From Flavobacterium endoglycinae (lineage in GTDB: Bacteria; Bacteroidota; Bacteroidia; Flavobacteriales; Flavobacteriaceae), in assembly GCF_017352115.1 (NCBI RefSeq), contig NZ_CP071448.1, positions 868,001 to 932,000 on the forward strand: a DNA stretch of 64,000 nt, read 5' to 3'. A program made the position numbers and the translations under genes. Of the stretch, positions 34,617 through 46,062 are shown one piece after another (within the stretch, counting starts at the first letter, position 1; each line of letters starts with the position of its first letter). A model generated the notes under the pieces. The model ran no database searches, was not told the DNA's origin, and saw nothing but the letters and a program-made list of their open reading frames with translations.

Positions 34617-37607
34617 TTATGCTTTATTGTGTTTGTCTTCGATTGTATGTTTCTCATCAGCAGAGATTGTATCAACCAATACTGGAGTTGCAATAAATAA
34701 TGAAGAGTAAGTACCTACAATAATACCAATTAACATAGCGAAGATAAATCCTCTAATTGACTCACCACCAAAGATAAACATCGTTAATAATACGATAATC
34801 ATCATTAATGAAGTATTCAAGGTTCTAGATAATGTAGTATTAATAGACGCGTTTACGATATCTTCAAAGCTACCTTTACGGTTTCCGATGATAAACTCTC
34901 TTACCCTGTCAAATACAATTACCGTATCGTTCATAGAGTAACCAATTACCGTAAGAATCGCAGCGATAAAGTGCTGATCCATTTCCATGTGGAAAGGCAT
35001 GAATTTGTAACATAATGAGTAAATACCTAATACGAAGATAACGTCGTGAGCAACCGCTGCAATCGCACCTAATGAATACTGCCATTTACGGAAAGATACC
35101 ATTAAGTATAAGAAAATAACTGCCATTGCACCAAGAACTGCCCAGTAAGAGTTAGTTTTGATATCTTCAGAAATAGAAGCTCCAACTTTAGAAGCCTGTA
35201 AAACTCCAACTTTTTTACCATCAAAAGAGTTGATGAATTTATCGTAAGTAGTATTTGGAAAATATTTCTGTAATCCAGCATATAATTTTTGGTTTACTTC
35301 TTCATCGATAGCTACACCGTCTTCTTTAATTTTATATTTAGTTGTGATTTTCAATTGATCGTCATCACCCAAAATTTTAGCTTCAACCGGAGTACCGAAA
35401 GCAGTAGATAACTCATCTGAAACTGCAGTAGCATCAACTGGTTTTTCGAATTTAACTTGGAAAGTTCTTCCTCCAACAAAATCAACACCTTCATCTAAAC
35501 CATTAACGAAGAAGATAGAAACTAAACTTACTACTGTTACAATAGAAGAGAAGATATAAGTGAATTTTTTGATTTTAATGAAATCAAAGTGGAAGTTTGT
35601 AAACCAGTTTTTAGTAATGTTTGTAGAGAAAGTCAAATCTGCTTTTCCTGCAATATTTCTATCAATAAAGATTCTCGCAATAAAGATTGATGTAAACAAT
35701 GAAGTTACGATACCAATTAATAATGTTAATGCGAAACCTTTAATAGGTCCTGTTCCGAAGATGAATAAGATTGCTCCAGTTAAAACGTGAGTAACGTTTG
35801 CATCGATGATAGAACGCATTGCACCGTGCCATCCGTAAGAAGCTTGAACTGCTTCAGACAATGATTTACCTTCACGTAATTCCTCTTTCGCTCTTTCGTA
35901 TATAATAATGTTCGCATCTACCGCAGTACCTAATGTTAAAACGATACCAGCAATACCAGGTAATGTTAATACGAAACCAAAACTTGCCATAATTCCGAAT
36001 AAGAATAGTAAGTTTAATAATAAAGCAAGGTTTGCATACCAACCCGCTTTACCATAATAGAATACCATCCAAACGCAAACTAATAAGAAACCTAATACAG
36101 AAGAAATTGTACCTGCATCAATAGCTGCCTGTCCTAAAGATGGACCCACAACAGTTGACTGAATAATATCTGCAGAAGCTGGTAATTTACCTGCGTTCAA
36201 TACGTTAGCTAAATCTTTAGTTTCAGCAACATCAAAAGAACCTGTGATTTCAGATCTTCCTCCAGCAATAGGACCGCTTGTTACACCTGGAGCAGAATAT
36301 ACGATATCATCTAAAACAATAGCAATATAACTTTTTTGAGCAAATGCTCTTCCTGTTAATTCTTCCCAAATTTTAGCACCTTGGCTGTTCATCTGCATAG
36401 AAACTGCAGGTTTACCCATTTGGTCAAAAGTATCTTTTGCATCAGTAACAACACCACCGCTCATTGCAGGACTGTTATCTCTGTTTCCTTTTAAAGCATA
36501 TAATTCAACAGCCTCGATATCTTTCGCGCTTTTGGGATCTTTTGATTTAGGATCTTTAATAGTTGTTGGTTTACTCCATACAAATTTTGCATAGTGTTGG
36601 TCAGCACCTAATAAAACTCTAATTTCTGGTCTTTTAAAGTAATCGTTAACAGCAGCTGTATCTTTAGGAGCGAAATAACCTAAAACTGGTCCGCCACCTT
36701 GAACGATCATTTTATCAAATAATGGATTGTTTCCTTTTTTAGTATCAACAGAATCTTTAGTATCTGTTAATAATGCGTTTAATGAATCTTTAGCAACAGT
36801 TTTAGTTTCAGTCTTTTTAACTTCTGTTTTCTTTAAAGCTTCGTTAGCTGACACTAAGAAATTACCAATTTCTTCAATTTTGAAAGTTTCCCAAAACTCT
36901 AATTGAGCTTTACCTCCCAATAATTTTTTAATTCTATCTACATCCTTAGCACCTGGAAGCTCTACTAAGATTCTTCCTGTTTCTCCTAATTTCTGAATGT
37001 TTGGCTGAGTAACACCAAATTTGTCGATACGCTCTCTTAATACTTTAAAAGCACTTTCAACAGACTCGTCAACTTTTCTTTTGATAACTTTTTGAGCTTG
37101 AGCATCAGTCATTTGAAAATCGATACCACCATCTCCTTGTAAACTTCTGTTTGCAAAAATATCTGGTGATGCCAATTTCACATTTCCTTTTGAGTTTGCA
37201 TCAAAAGCTTCGAAAAATTTATTTAAATAGGTCTTATTTCCTTCTAAGTTTGCACTTGCATCTGCTAACGATTTATTAAATACTGGATTTTTAGAATTGT
37301 TAGCTAAACCTTTTAATACATCTTTAATAGAAATTTGAAGAATTACGTTGATTCCTCCTTCTAAGTCAAGACCTTTATTAAGTTGTTTGTTTTTAACTTC
37401 ATCATAAGTGAAGTCTGTAAAACCAAGGTTTAATACTTTTTCTTTACCAATAGAATCTAAATATTTTAGCTCTTTATCAGGATTGTCTCCTGCAAAAGCT
37501 TTAGCTTCACTTTTGACGCCATTTGCCACAAAAGTGAACGAAAGTTGGTAAATACTTACCAATGCAAATAGAATTGCGAAAAATTTAATAAGTCCTTTAT
37601 TCTGCAT
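34617..37607 (-). CDS. secDF: Protein translocase subunit SecDF (fused SecD and SecF)
   Basis: 996 residues: SecD and SecF joined in one chain, the usual state in Bacteroidota. The SecD half has an N-terminal helix, a large periplasmic domain with DEGVDFVGGR-type and DLEGGINVILQ motifs, and a helical bundle with GIVLTLGTAVDANIIIYERA. The SecF half has VDFVGGRTFQVKF, then TVIGYSMNDTVIVFDRVRE. It uses the proton gradient to pull exported proteins through SecYEG, and so serves all secreted proteins in this window. A TTG-N20-TATATTTG promoter lies about 130 bp upstream. Confidence 0.97.
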   Translation of the reverse strand: MQNKGLIKFFAILFALVSIYQLSFTFVANGVKSEAKAFAGDNPDKELKYLDSIGKEKVLNLGFTDFTYDEVKNKQLNKGLDLEGGINVILQISIKDVLKGLANNSKNPVFNKSLADASANLEGNKTYLNKFFEAFDANSKGNVKLASPDIFANRSLQGDGGIDFQMTDAQAQKVIKRKVDESVESAFKVLRERIDKFGVTQPNIQKLGETGRILVELPGAKDVDRIKKLLGGKAQLEFWETFKIEEIGNFLVSANEALKKTEVKKTETKTVAKDSLNALLTDTKDSVDTKKGNNPLFDKMIVQGGGPVLGYFAPKDTAAVNDYFKRPEIRVLLGADQHYAKFVWSKPTTIKDPKSKDPKSAKDIEAVELYALKGNRDNSPAMSGGVVTDAKDTFDQMGKPAVSMQMNSQGAKIWEELTGRAFAQKSYIAIVLDDIVYSAPGVTSGPIAGGRSEITGSFDVAETKDLANVLNAGKLPASADIIQSTVVGPSLGQAAIDAGTISSVLGFLLVCVWMVFYYGKAGWYANLALLLNLLFLFGIMASFGFVLTLPGIAGIVLTLGTAVDANIIIYERAKEELREGKSLSEAVQASYGWHGAMRSIIDANVTHVLTGAILFIFGTGPIKGFALTLLIGIVTSLFTSIFIARIFIDRNIAGKADLTFSTNITKNWFTNFHFDFIKIKKFTYIFSSIVTVVSLVSIFFVNGLDEGVDFVGGRTFQVKFEKPVDATAVSDELSTAFGTPVEAKILGDDDQLKITTKYKIKEDGVAIDEEVNQKLYAGLQKYFPNTTYDKFINSFDGKKVGVLQASKVGASISEDIKTNSYWAVLGAMAVIFLYLMVSFRKWQYSLGAIAAVAHDVIFVLGIYSLCYKFMPFHMEMDQHFIAAILTVIGYSMNDTVIVFDRVREFIIGNRKGSFEDIVNASINTTLSRTLNTSLMMIIVLLTMFIFGGESIRGFIFAMLIGIIVGTYSSLFIATPVLVDTISADEKHTIEDKHNKA

Positions 37608-37734
37608 TATTACTAAAAATTAATTAAGTTTTATTATTTGTTTTTGTTTTAAGTTCCTGATAAAATAAGCCCTGACATGATTTTTTAAAACAAAAAAACG
37701 AGATCACGAATTACCAATTTTTTTTTAAACCGAG

Positions 37735-37765
37735 CAAATATATAATTAACGAAAATATTAACCAA
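37735..37765 (-). promoter_or_regulatory. secDF: Promoter of secDF
   Basis: Read on the minus strand, TTG (37765-37763), 20-bp spacer and TATATTTG (37742-37735) fit the Bacteroidota consensus. The implied 5' leader is about 120 nt. Confidence 0.6.
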
Positions 37766-37785
37766 TTAATTTATTAATTAATCTC

Positions 37786-37818
37786 AAAAAAAAGACTGCA
37801 AAAGTGCAGCCTTTTTCT
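37786..37818 (-). terminator. Terminator of mdh
   Basis: GACTGCA/TGCAGCC stem of about 10 bp with one mismatch and an AAAG loop, flanked by A and T runs. On the minus strand a run of T follows. Confidence 0.75.
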
Positions 37819-37834
37819 TTTTTTTCGGTTTTTA

Positions 37835-38770
37835 TTATACTAAAATCGATTTTAGAGCGTCATTCATGCTACGAACCGCATCTGCGCTTTTAGCAAATAA
37901 CGCCTTTTCCTGATCGTTCAATTTAATATCAACAATTTCTTCAACTCCGTTTTTACCTATTATACAAGGTACTCCAATACAGATATCATTTTGTCCGTAC
38001 TCTCCTTCTACAAAAACAGAGCAGGCAATCATTTTCTTCTGATCGTTTAAAATACTGTCTACCAAGTACGCTACAGATGCTCCAGGAGCATACCAAGCTG
38101 ATGTTCCTAATAAACCTGTAAGGGTTGCACCTCCTACCATGGTATCGGCAGCGACTTTTTGAAGCGCTTCTTCAGATAAAAACTGGGTTACAGGTATACC
38201 GTTATAAGAAGCCAGACGAGTTAACGGAATCATCGTTGTATCGCCATGCCCTCCAATTACCATTGCCGAAATATCATTTGCTGGTTTATCTAAAGCAAGA
38301 GAAAGATACGTTCTAAAACGAGAGCTGTCTAATGCACCTCCCATACCTATAATTCTGTTTTTTGGAAGTCCAGTTGCTTTTAAAGCTAAATACGTCATAG
38401 TATCCATAGGGTTGGAAACTACTACAATTATAGTATCAGGAGAATATTTTAGGACATTTTCGGCAACTGTTTTTACAATTCCTGCATTTATACCTATTAA
38501 TTCTTCTCTGGTCATTCCTGGTTTTCTTGGAATTCCTGATGTAATAACCACCACATCACTTCCGGCAGTTTTAGAATAATCGTTGGTAACTCCGGAAACT
38601 TTAGTATTAAAGCCTGTGTTTGTGGCACACTGCATAATATCCAATGCTTTCCCCTCGGCAAAACCTTCTTTAATATCCAACAATACTACTTCGCTTGCAA
38701 TTCCTCTATAAGAAATAACATCGGCACATGTAGCTCCAACATTTCCTGCTCCTACAATGGTAACTTTCAT
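37835..38770 (-). CDS. mdh: Malate dehydrogenase (LDH-like type)
   Basis: 311 residues, the usual size for the LDH-like MDH group. NAD-binding GAGNVGAT at 7-14, substrate loop PRKPGMTR with Arg82 at the position that selects malate over lactate, Arg88, Asp148 and Arg151 in ALDSSRF, and catalytic His175 in GGHGDTTMIPL are all present. It oxidises malate to oxaloacetate in the TCA cycle in the cytoplasm. The gene follows gyrB on the same strand, separated by a perfect 16-bp inverted repeat that may terminate gyrB. Its own promoter is not obvious. Confidence 0.97.
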   Translation of the reverse strand: MKVTIVGAGNVGATCADVISYRGIASEVVLLDIKEGFAEGKALDIMQCATNTGFNTKVSGVTNDYSKTAGSDVVVITSGIPRKPGMTREELIGINAGIVKTVAENVLKYSPDTIIVVVSNPMDTMTYLALKATGLPKNRIIGMGGALDSSRFRTYLSLALDKPANDISAMVIGGHGDTTMIPLTRLASYNGIPVTQFLSEEALQKVAADTMVGGATLTGLLGTSAWYAPGASVAYLVDSILNDQKKMIACSVFVEGEYGQNDICIGVPCIIGKNGVEEIVDIKLNDQEKALFAKSADAVRSMNDALKSILV

Positions 38771-38818
38771 ATTTTTTACTTTATCGGTTATTAATTATTT
38801 GTCTATTCTTTAAAAAGA

Positions 38819-38863
38819 CAATTCGTTTAATTGTCTAGTAAATTTAAACAATTAAACGAATTG
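38819..38863 (-). repeat. Perfect 16-bp inverted repeat between gyrB and mdh
   Basis: CAATTCGTTTAATTGT (38819-38834) and ACAATTAAACGAATTG (38848-38863) are exact complements with a 13-nt loop. On the minus strand it follows the gyrB stop and is trailed by CTTTTT, so it may be an AT-rich terminator. The core resembles the TTTAATCGTTTA units before valS. Confidence 0.75.
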
Positions 38864-38882
38864 AAATTATTAATTTTTTATT

Positions 38883-40853
<1,971 letters not shown>

Positions 40854-40879
40854 CTAACACGCAAATATATAAAAACGCG

Positions 40880-40919
40880 GGGTATATACCCATAAAATTC
40901 CGACTTAAAGCGCTTAAGT
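40880..40919. promoter_or_regulatory. Two palindromes upstream of gyrB
   Basis: GGGTATATACCC (40880-40891) is a perfect 12-bp palindrome covering the place where a -33 box would be. ACTTAAAGCGCTTAAGT (40903-40919) is a second, slightly asymmetric dyad. They may be operators or DNA that is sensitive to supercoiling. Confidence 0.4.
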
Positions 40920-41044
40920 TATTAACACAATTGTCTGAAAAACCAAAAAATAATTTCAAAATCTAATTTTAAATTCCATTTTTTAAAAAATCTAAAACTA
41001 AATTTCAAAAACTCGGATTGAAAATTTCAAATTCTGAGATCAAT

Positions 41045-41088
41045 AAAAAAACCGAAATAACATTTTAAAAATGCATTTCGGTTTTTTT
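41045..41088 (-). terminator. Terminator of M16 peptidase gene
   Basis: AAAAAAACCGAAAT on the left pairs with ATTTCGGTTTTTTT on the right, giving 14 bp before a small internal mismatch. On the minus strand a run of T follows. Confidence 0.8.
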
Positions 41089-41148
41089 AAAACATTCAAA
41101 CCTTTATTTTGATTCGAATTTAGAATTTAAAATTGGACTTTTACTTTC

Positions 41149-43884
41149 TTATTTTTTATTGAAATCACCTGCATAAATTGAACTCATTTTATCTAATGAA
41201 AGGTATTTTTTCAGGACAGCGTTTACTTCTTCCACTTTTAAAGCTTTTACTTTTTCTTCTAAAGCATCATAATCTTCCAAAGGCACTCCGTATTGCAGAT
41301 TCGTATTGACTAAATCCATTAAAGTATTGTCTATGCCTAATCTGGTTTTTCTTTCATTCTGCCAGCTTTTTAAATTGGTTTTTAATTCTTCTGCTGTAAA
41401 TCCGTCTTTTATTGCTTTTGCAATTTCTTCTTTTGCTGCGGCTTCAACAGCATTCTTTTTCGTTGGATTTAAAAATGCATAATAACTCCATGAAGCTGTA
41501 TCATTGTTAATTGGCACATCTGTAAAGGAACCTGCTCCATAACTGATTCCTTCTTTTTCTCTTAATCTCATAGGAATTCTAGCGCTTAAGAAACCTCCGC
41601 TTCCCAACATTTCATTGGCCATAACAAATGCTGGATAATCCGGATTTTTTCTGTCCATTTTAAAACTAATTCTTCCTACAGCAACTGCATTTTCTTTGTC
41701 TGGAGTAATAATTTCTTTGTCTAATTTTGTAGTTTCAAAATACGTTGGAAATGCAATTTCATATTTGGACTTAGAGTTCCATTTACCAAATGTATTTTCT
41801 AAAATTTCTGCTGTAGATTTAGGATCTAGATCTCCAACAACACTTCCGACTCCATTATTTCCACCTAAAATATTTTGATAGAAATCAACAATTTCAGATT
41901 GTTTTACCTTTTTAAAAGCATCTATCTGTTCTGGTATAGTCTGTGTGTAAAAAAAGCTGTCTTTTGGATATTTTGTTGTCTGTCTTACAATTTCTGTAAA
42001 TGCTACAGCTTGCGGATCATTAAGACTTGATTCTAAATACGTATTGTACTCGTTGATTGTTTTAGTCAATTCATTTTGAGGGAAAGTTGAATTCGTTAAT
42101 AAATCTCCCAAAATACCCATAACTTCTTTAAAACTTTCTTTGTAAGTACTAATATTGATTGACAAAGTTTGTCTTGAAAAATTAAAATTGATACTTGATT
42201 TTAATTCATCCAATCGATCCTGAATTTGTTCTTTGGTTCTGGTTTTAGTTCCTGTTTTTAATAACTGAGCCAGAATACCTCCTGTATCTGTTTTACCAGC
42301 TAATTCTTTTTCATTACTAACTGGGAATTTAAAACTTGCTTGAACTTTACCGCCTTTAATTTCTTTTTTAATTAAGCCGTATTTCGCCCCGTTTGTTAGT
42401 TTTCCTTCAACAAGATTTTGTTTTAGATTTTTTATTGATGCTTCAAATGGCGCTGCTTCTTTTTCAACCGCTTTACCTTTATATTCTTTAGTTAAACTTA
42501 CAATTTGTTCATCAGTAAATTCAGCAGGCTTTACTCTCACTTCATCTTTTGATGGAATGAATATACCAACAGTTCTGTTATTGGATCTGAAATATTTCTC
42601 AGCAACTCTTTGAATATCTTCTTTAGTTAATTTTTCAACTGCGTCTCTGTATAAAAAACCAAGTCTGTAATCACCGGAGCCAATAATTTCTGTTAAGTTG
42701 ATAGCAAACGAAATGGTATTATTTTTTTCGGCATCGATAGATTTTATAAGTTTTGCTTTTGCACGGCTTACATCCTGATCGGTATATTGGGTGGTTGCTA
42801 TTTTATCTAGCTCGGCTCTAAAAGTTTCATTAACTGCTTTAACATCTTTATCATTTGGAACGGATACTCCAAAATAAATATAACTTGCATCTCTTGTGGT
42901 TGGCTGCCAGAAATAGATATTAGAAGCTTTTTGCGTTTCTATCATTGACTTATACAAATATCCTGATGGATCTGCCGTTAAAATTTCGCCTAATGCATCG
43001 ACAGCAGCATAATCTTTATCGGCATAAGAAACGGTATGATAGAGAGCTCCAATATTTTTACTGTCACCTGCTCGTTTAAGTTCTACGAATTTCTCTCCGT
43101 CCTGAGCCGGCTCAATTGTATAGGTTTTATCTAAGAGTCTTTTAGGTTTTGGAATTGCTCCAAAATATTGCCCCGCATACTGCAATGCTTTTTGCTCATC
43201 AAACTTACCCGCAATTATTAAAGTAGCATTATCCGGCTGATAATATTTTTCGTAAAAAGTCCTAAGTGTATTCGCCTTTACTCTTTCAATATCTTCTTTA
43301 CTTCCAATAGTACTTCGTCCGTAATTATGCCAAAGATAAGCTGCCGAAACAATTCTTTCCTGTAAAATTCTATCAGGGTCATTTTCTCCTATTTCAAATT
43401 CATTTCTTACCACAGAAAATTCTTTATCAAGATCCGTCTGCAGAATAGTGGCATTAATCATCCTATCTGCTTCCATTTCGATACTCCATTTTAAATTTTC
43501 ATCGTTTGAAGGAAAAACTTCATAATAATTTGTTCTATCTAACCAAGTGGTCCCATTTGCATTTCCTCCTTTATCAGATAGCATCTTTTTAATATCACCC
43601 AAATTTTTTGTACTTTTAAAAAGCATATGTTCTAATAAATGAGCCATTCCTTTTTCTCCATAACCTTCGTTTCGAGAACCTACATTGTAAACAATATTGA
43701 CAACCATATTACTTTGTGAAGCATCTGGAATCAAGAGAATTTTTAATCCATTATTTAAAGAATATTCTTTAACACCTTCAACATTTGTGATATACTTTGG
43801 TGTTTCGGATTTTTTTTGGGCATAAACTGAGCTCAATGAAAGTAATGAGCAGCATAAAACTCCACTTAATAAAAGCTTTTTCAT
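41149..43884 (-). CDS. M16 family zinc metallopeptidase (two-domain)
   Basis: 911 residues. Signal peptide ending YAQ-KKS. The N-terminal half carries the inverted zinc motif HLLEH (His82, Glu85, His86) and the third ligand Glu162 in VRNEFEIGENDP, so it should be active. The C-terminal half is a second M16 unit without the zinc motif, as usual for the inactive partner domain, with the ending GISYGAGSFTD. It is exported, probably to the periplasm, and degrades peptides; the substrate is unknown. A TATATTTG -7 candidate lies on its strand at 43931-43924. It is monocistronic with its own terminator. Confidence 0.92.
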   Translation of the reverse strand: MKKLLLSGVLCCSLLSLSSVYAQKKSETPKYITNVEGVKEYSLNNGLKILLIPDASQSNMVVNIVYNVGSRNEGYGEKGMAHLLEHMLFKSTKNLGDIKKMLSDKGGNANGTTWLDRTNYYEVFPSNDENLKWSIEMEADRMINATILQTDLDKEFSVVRNEFEIGENDPDRILQERIVSAAYLWHNYGRSTIGSKEDIERVKANTLRTFYEKYYQPDNATLIIAGKFDEQKALQYAGQYFGAIPKPKRLLDKTYTIEPAQDGEKFVELKRAGDSKNIGALYHTVSYADKDYAAVDALGEILTADPSGYLYKSMIETQKASNIYFWQPTTRDASYIYFGVSVPNDKDVKAVNETFRAELDKIATTQYTDQDVSRAKAKLIKSIDAEKNNTISFAINLTEIIGSGDYRLGFLYRDAVEKLTKEDIQRVAEKYFRSNNRTVGIFIPSKDEVRVKPAEFTDEQIVSLTKEYKGKAVEKEAAPFEASIKNLKQNLVEGKLTNGAKYGLIKKEIKGGKVQASFKFPVSNEKELAGKTDTGGILAQLLKTGTKTRTKEQIQDRLDELKSSINFNFSRQTLSINISTYKESFKEVMGILGDLLTNSTFPQNELTKTINEYNTYLESSLNDPQAVAFTEIVRQTTKYPKDSFFYTQTIPEQIDAFKKVKQSEIVDFYQNILGGNNGVGSVVGDLDPKSTAEILENTFGKWNSKSKYEIAFPTYFETTKLDKEIITPDKENAVAVGRISFKMDRKNPDYPAFVMANEMLGSGGFLSARIPMRLREKEGISYGAGSFTDVPINNDTASWSYYAFLNPTKKNAVEAAAKEEIAKAIKDGFTAEELKTNLKSWQNERKTRLGIDNTLMDLVNTNLQYGVPLEDYDALEEKVKALKVEEVNAVLKKYLSLDKMSSIYAGDFNKK

Positions 43885-44067
43885 AGATTTTGTTTAATTA
43901 TTTAGTAATTGTTCATGGGTAATCAAATATAGTATTTTTCCTAAACACGTTTAATTTTTATTAACTAACTTTTAATACTTAAAACAAACATAAGTTTAAT
44001 GTTTTTCACAGAAACTCACAATTATCTCAACAATATGGCGAATTCTATAAAATAATTACAAAAAAGA

Positions 44068-44106
44068 AAATCCGAAACTACATTAAAAAATGATTGTTTC
44101 GGATTT
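44068..44106 (-). terminator. Terminator of degenerate asnB-like gene
   Basis: 11-bp stem AAATCCGAAAC/GTTTCGGATTT with a 17-nt AT loop; T-rich on the minus-strand side. Confidence 0.75.
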
Positions 44107-44142
44107 AGTTTTGATTCCAATTTAAAACTGGAAAGTATTTTA

Positions 44143-45759
44143 TTAGACTGCGATTCCTGATTTTACAGTTTCAAAGTTCCCATTTAAGTGAGCCGCATTT
44201 GCTCTTCCGCTCGGGTCAAGATTTTCCTGCCATTTCGGAATCCATTTACGCACCGTTTGTGCTGCGCTGACTTGAGGATAATATTTATGAAAAATCGAAC
44301 GGTACAAATACGCCTCTTTTGTTGTAGGTGTGTTATATGGAAATTCTGCACTAGCTCCTGCTAACTGTTCATCAGTAACCTGAGAAGAACAGTATTCAAT
44401 TAATTCATCAACCCAATTGTATCCTACTCCATCTGAAAATTGTTCTTTTTGTCTCCACAAAACCTCAGCAGGTAAATATGGATTTTCAGGAACATCAAAA
44501 GCTTTTCTTAAAATATACTTTTCTACTCCATCGTATGTTTTAGGTTGTTTTTCTTCAGTTTTAATTCGAATGGTAACGTCTAGAAAATCTTTATCCAAAA
44601 ACGGAGTTCTAGCTTCGATTCCGTGAGCCATTGTCGTTTTGTCTACACGAAGTAAATCTGCCGTAAACAGTTTTTGGACTCTTTCGATTGTTTCATCTTG
44701 AAATTCTTCTGCTGAAGGCGCATTTCTAAAATACAAATGTCCTCCAAAAATCTCATCGGCGCCTTCTCCTGACAGAATTACTTTTACTCCTTTTTCGCTG
44801 ATTGCTTTAGACAATAAGTACATTGGTACTCCTGAACGAACAGAAATGATATCGTAGGTTTCTATAGCAGAAATAACTTTTTCTAAGGCTTCTACTCCTT
44901 CTTTTACAGTAAAATGTATTTCATGATGATCTGTGCCTAAAAATTCGGCTGCTTTTCTCGCGAAAATATTATCAGGCGCATCGGCATCTAAACCTATTGA
45001 AAAAGAAGGCAGTTTTTTACCACTTTCTTTTAAAATTCTAGAAGCTACAGATGTAATTAATGAGGTATCCAAACCTCCTGACAATACTACTCCTACAGGA
45101 ACTTCACTCATTAAGCGTTTACGTGTTGCTTCGATCAAACTTTGGCGGATTAATTCAAAATCTAATGGCTGATCTGCTTTTAAATGATCTTCGTATTCGG
45201 GATGATAATATTTTACAAAACCGCTTTTTCCTGTGTAGTAATGACCTGGTGGAAAAGTAGAAAACGATTTGCATTGATCTGCTATAGATTTCATTTCTGA
45301 AGAAAAATAAATTCTTCCTCTTTCATCTAAACCATAATACAAAGGTTTAACTCCTATCGGATCTCTTCCGGCAATGTAATTGTCGCCATCGATAATTACG
45401 AAAGCAAAATCACCATCGAGTTTATTACAAAAATCATATCCAAATTCTTCATACAGATGTACAATTACTTCTGAATCAGAATTGGTTCTGAATGTGTGTT
45501 CTTTTAAAATTGTATTTTTTAATTCTTGATAATTATAGATTTCTCCATCGTGCACCATCCAAGCTTTATTTGTTCCTTGAATAGGTTGTTTGCCCGATTG
45601 TAAATCGATAATAGACAAACTCTCATGGCATAAAACACTGCCATTTTCCATAATATGCAAATCACTTTCATCGGGACCTCGATGTGACATTCTTTCCGAA
45701 AGCTCTTTTACAAGCTGCGGATCTTTTCCTTTACCAATAACGGCCAATAATCCAGACAT
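44143..45759 (-). CDS. Asparagine synthetase-like protein with degenerate glutaminase domain
   Basis: 538 residues. The N-terminal Ntn-type glutaminase fold is recognisable (MSHRGPDESD, GEIYNYQEL, NSDSEVIVHLYEEFG), but the nucleophile Cys2 is Ser (MSGLL, codon TCT), the glutamine-binding Arg of HERL is Ser47 (HESLSIID) and the oxyanion-hole Asn is Asp71 (HDGEIYN). Glu73 and Asp95 are kept. The synthetase half looks intact: PP-loop SGGLDTS at 227-233, SGEGADEIFGG, and KEQFSDGVGYNWVDEL. So it could still adenylate aspartate or another acid and use free ammonia or another amine, but should not hydrolyse glutamine. It lies 303 bp after an intact asnB paralog, separated by a terminator. Confidence 0.88.
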   Translation of the reverse strand: MSGLLAVIGKGKDPQLVKELSERMSHRGPDESDLHIMENGSVLCHESLSIIDLQSGKQPIQGTNKAWMVHDGEIYNYQELKNTILKEHTFRTNSDSEVIVHLYEEFGYDFCNKLDGDFAFVIIDGDNYIAGRDPIGVKPLYYGLDERGRIYFSSEMKSIADQCKSFSTFPPGHYYTGKSGFVKYYHPEYEDHLKADQPLDFELIRQSLIEATRKRLMSEVPVGVVLSGGLDTSLITSVASRILKESGKKLPSFSIGLDADAPDNIFARKAAEFLGTDHHEIHFTVKEGVEALEKVISAIETYDIISVRSGVPMYLLSKAISEKGVKVILSGEGADEIFGGHLYFRNAPSAEEFQDETIERVQKLFTADLLRVDKTTMAHGIEARTPFLDKDFLDVTIRIKTEEKQPKTYDGVEKYILRKAFDVPENPYLPAEVLWRQKEQFSDGVGYNWVDELIEYCSSQVTDEQLAGASAEFPYNTPTTKEAYLYRSIFHKYYPQVSAAQTVRKWIPKWQENLDPSGRANAAHLNGNFETVKSGIAV

Positions 45760-46062
45760 ACTATTTTATTTTTACTTTTTAATGAATTGAAACAAGTCTA
45801 ACATTAAAAAATCATTAAAAAATTCAACTAAAAGCAAAACTAAATATTATTTTTTGCTTTCCTACATTTTAATGTTAAAATATCAGCGATTTAACTGTAA
45901 ATCGATAAATGTAAATATATCAAAAGAAAGTTAAATAATTGCCGAAAACTTATTCACAAACTGCTGATTTTTAGAATTTAACATTTTAAGACAAGAAAAA
46001 CGTCCTCAATTCTGAGAACGTTTTCCGCGAAAATATATACTAATTCTAAAAATTAACTTTGT
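45760..46062. other. Intergenic region between the two asnB-like genes
   Basis: 303 bp, AT-rich. It contains the asnB terminator at 45997-46024; the rest must hold the promoter of the downstream paralog, but I see no clear TAnnTTTG box. No coding potential. Confidence 0.6.
45997..46024 (-). terminator. Terminator of asnB
   Basis: AAAACGTCCTCA/TGAGAACGTTTT 12-bp stem with one mismatch and a 4-nt loop, T-rich on the minus strand. It makes the two asparagine synthetase genes separate transcripts. Confidence 0.75.
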
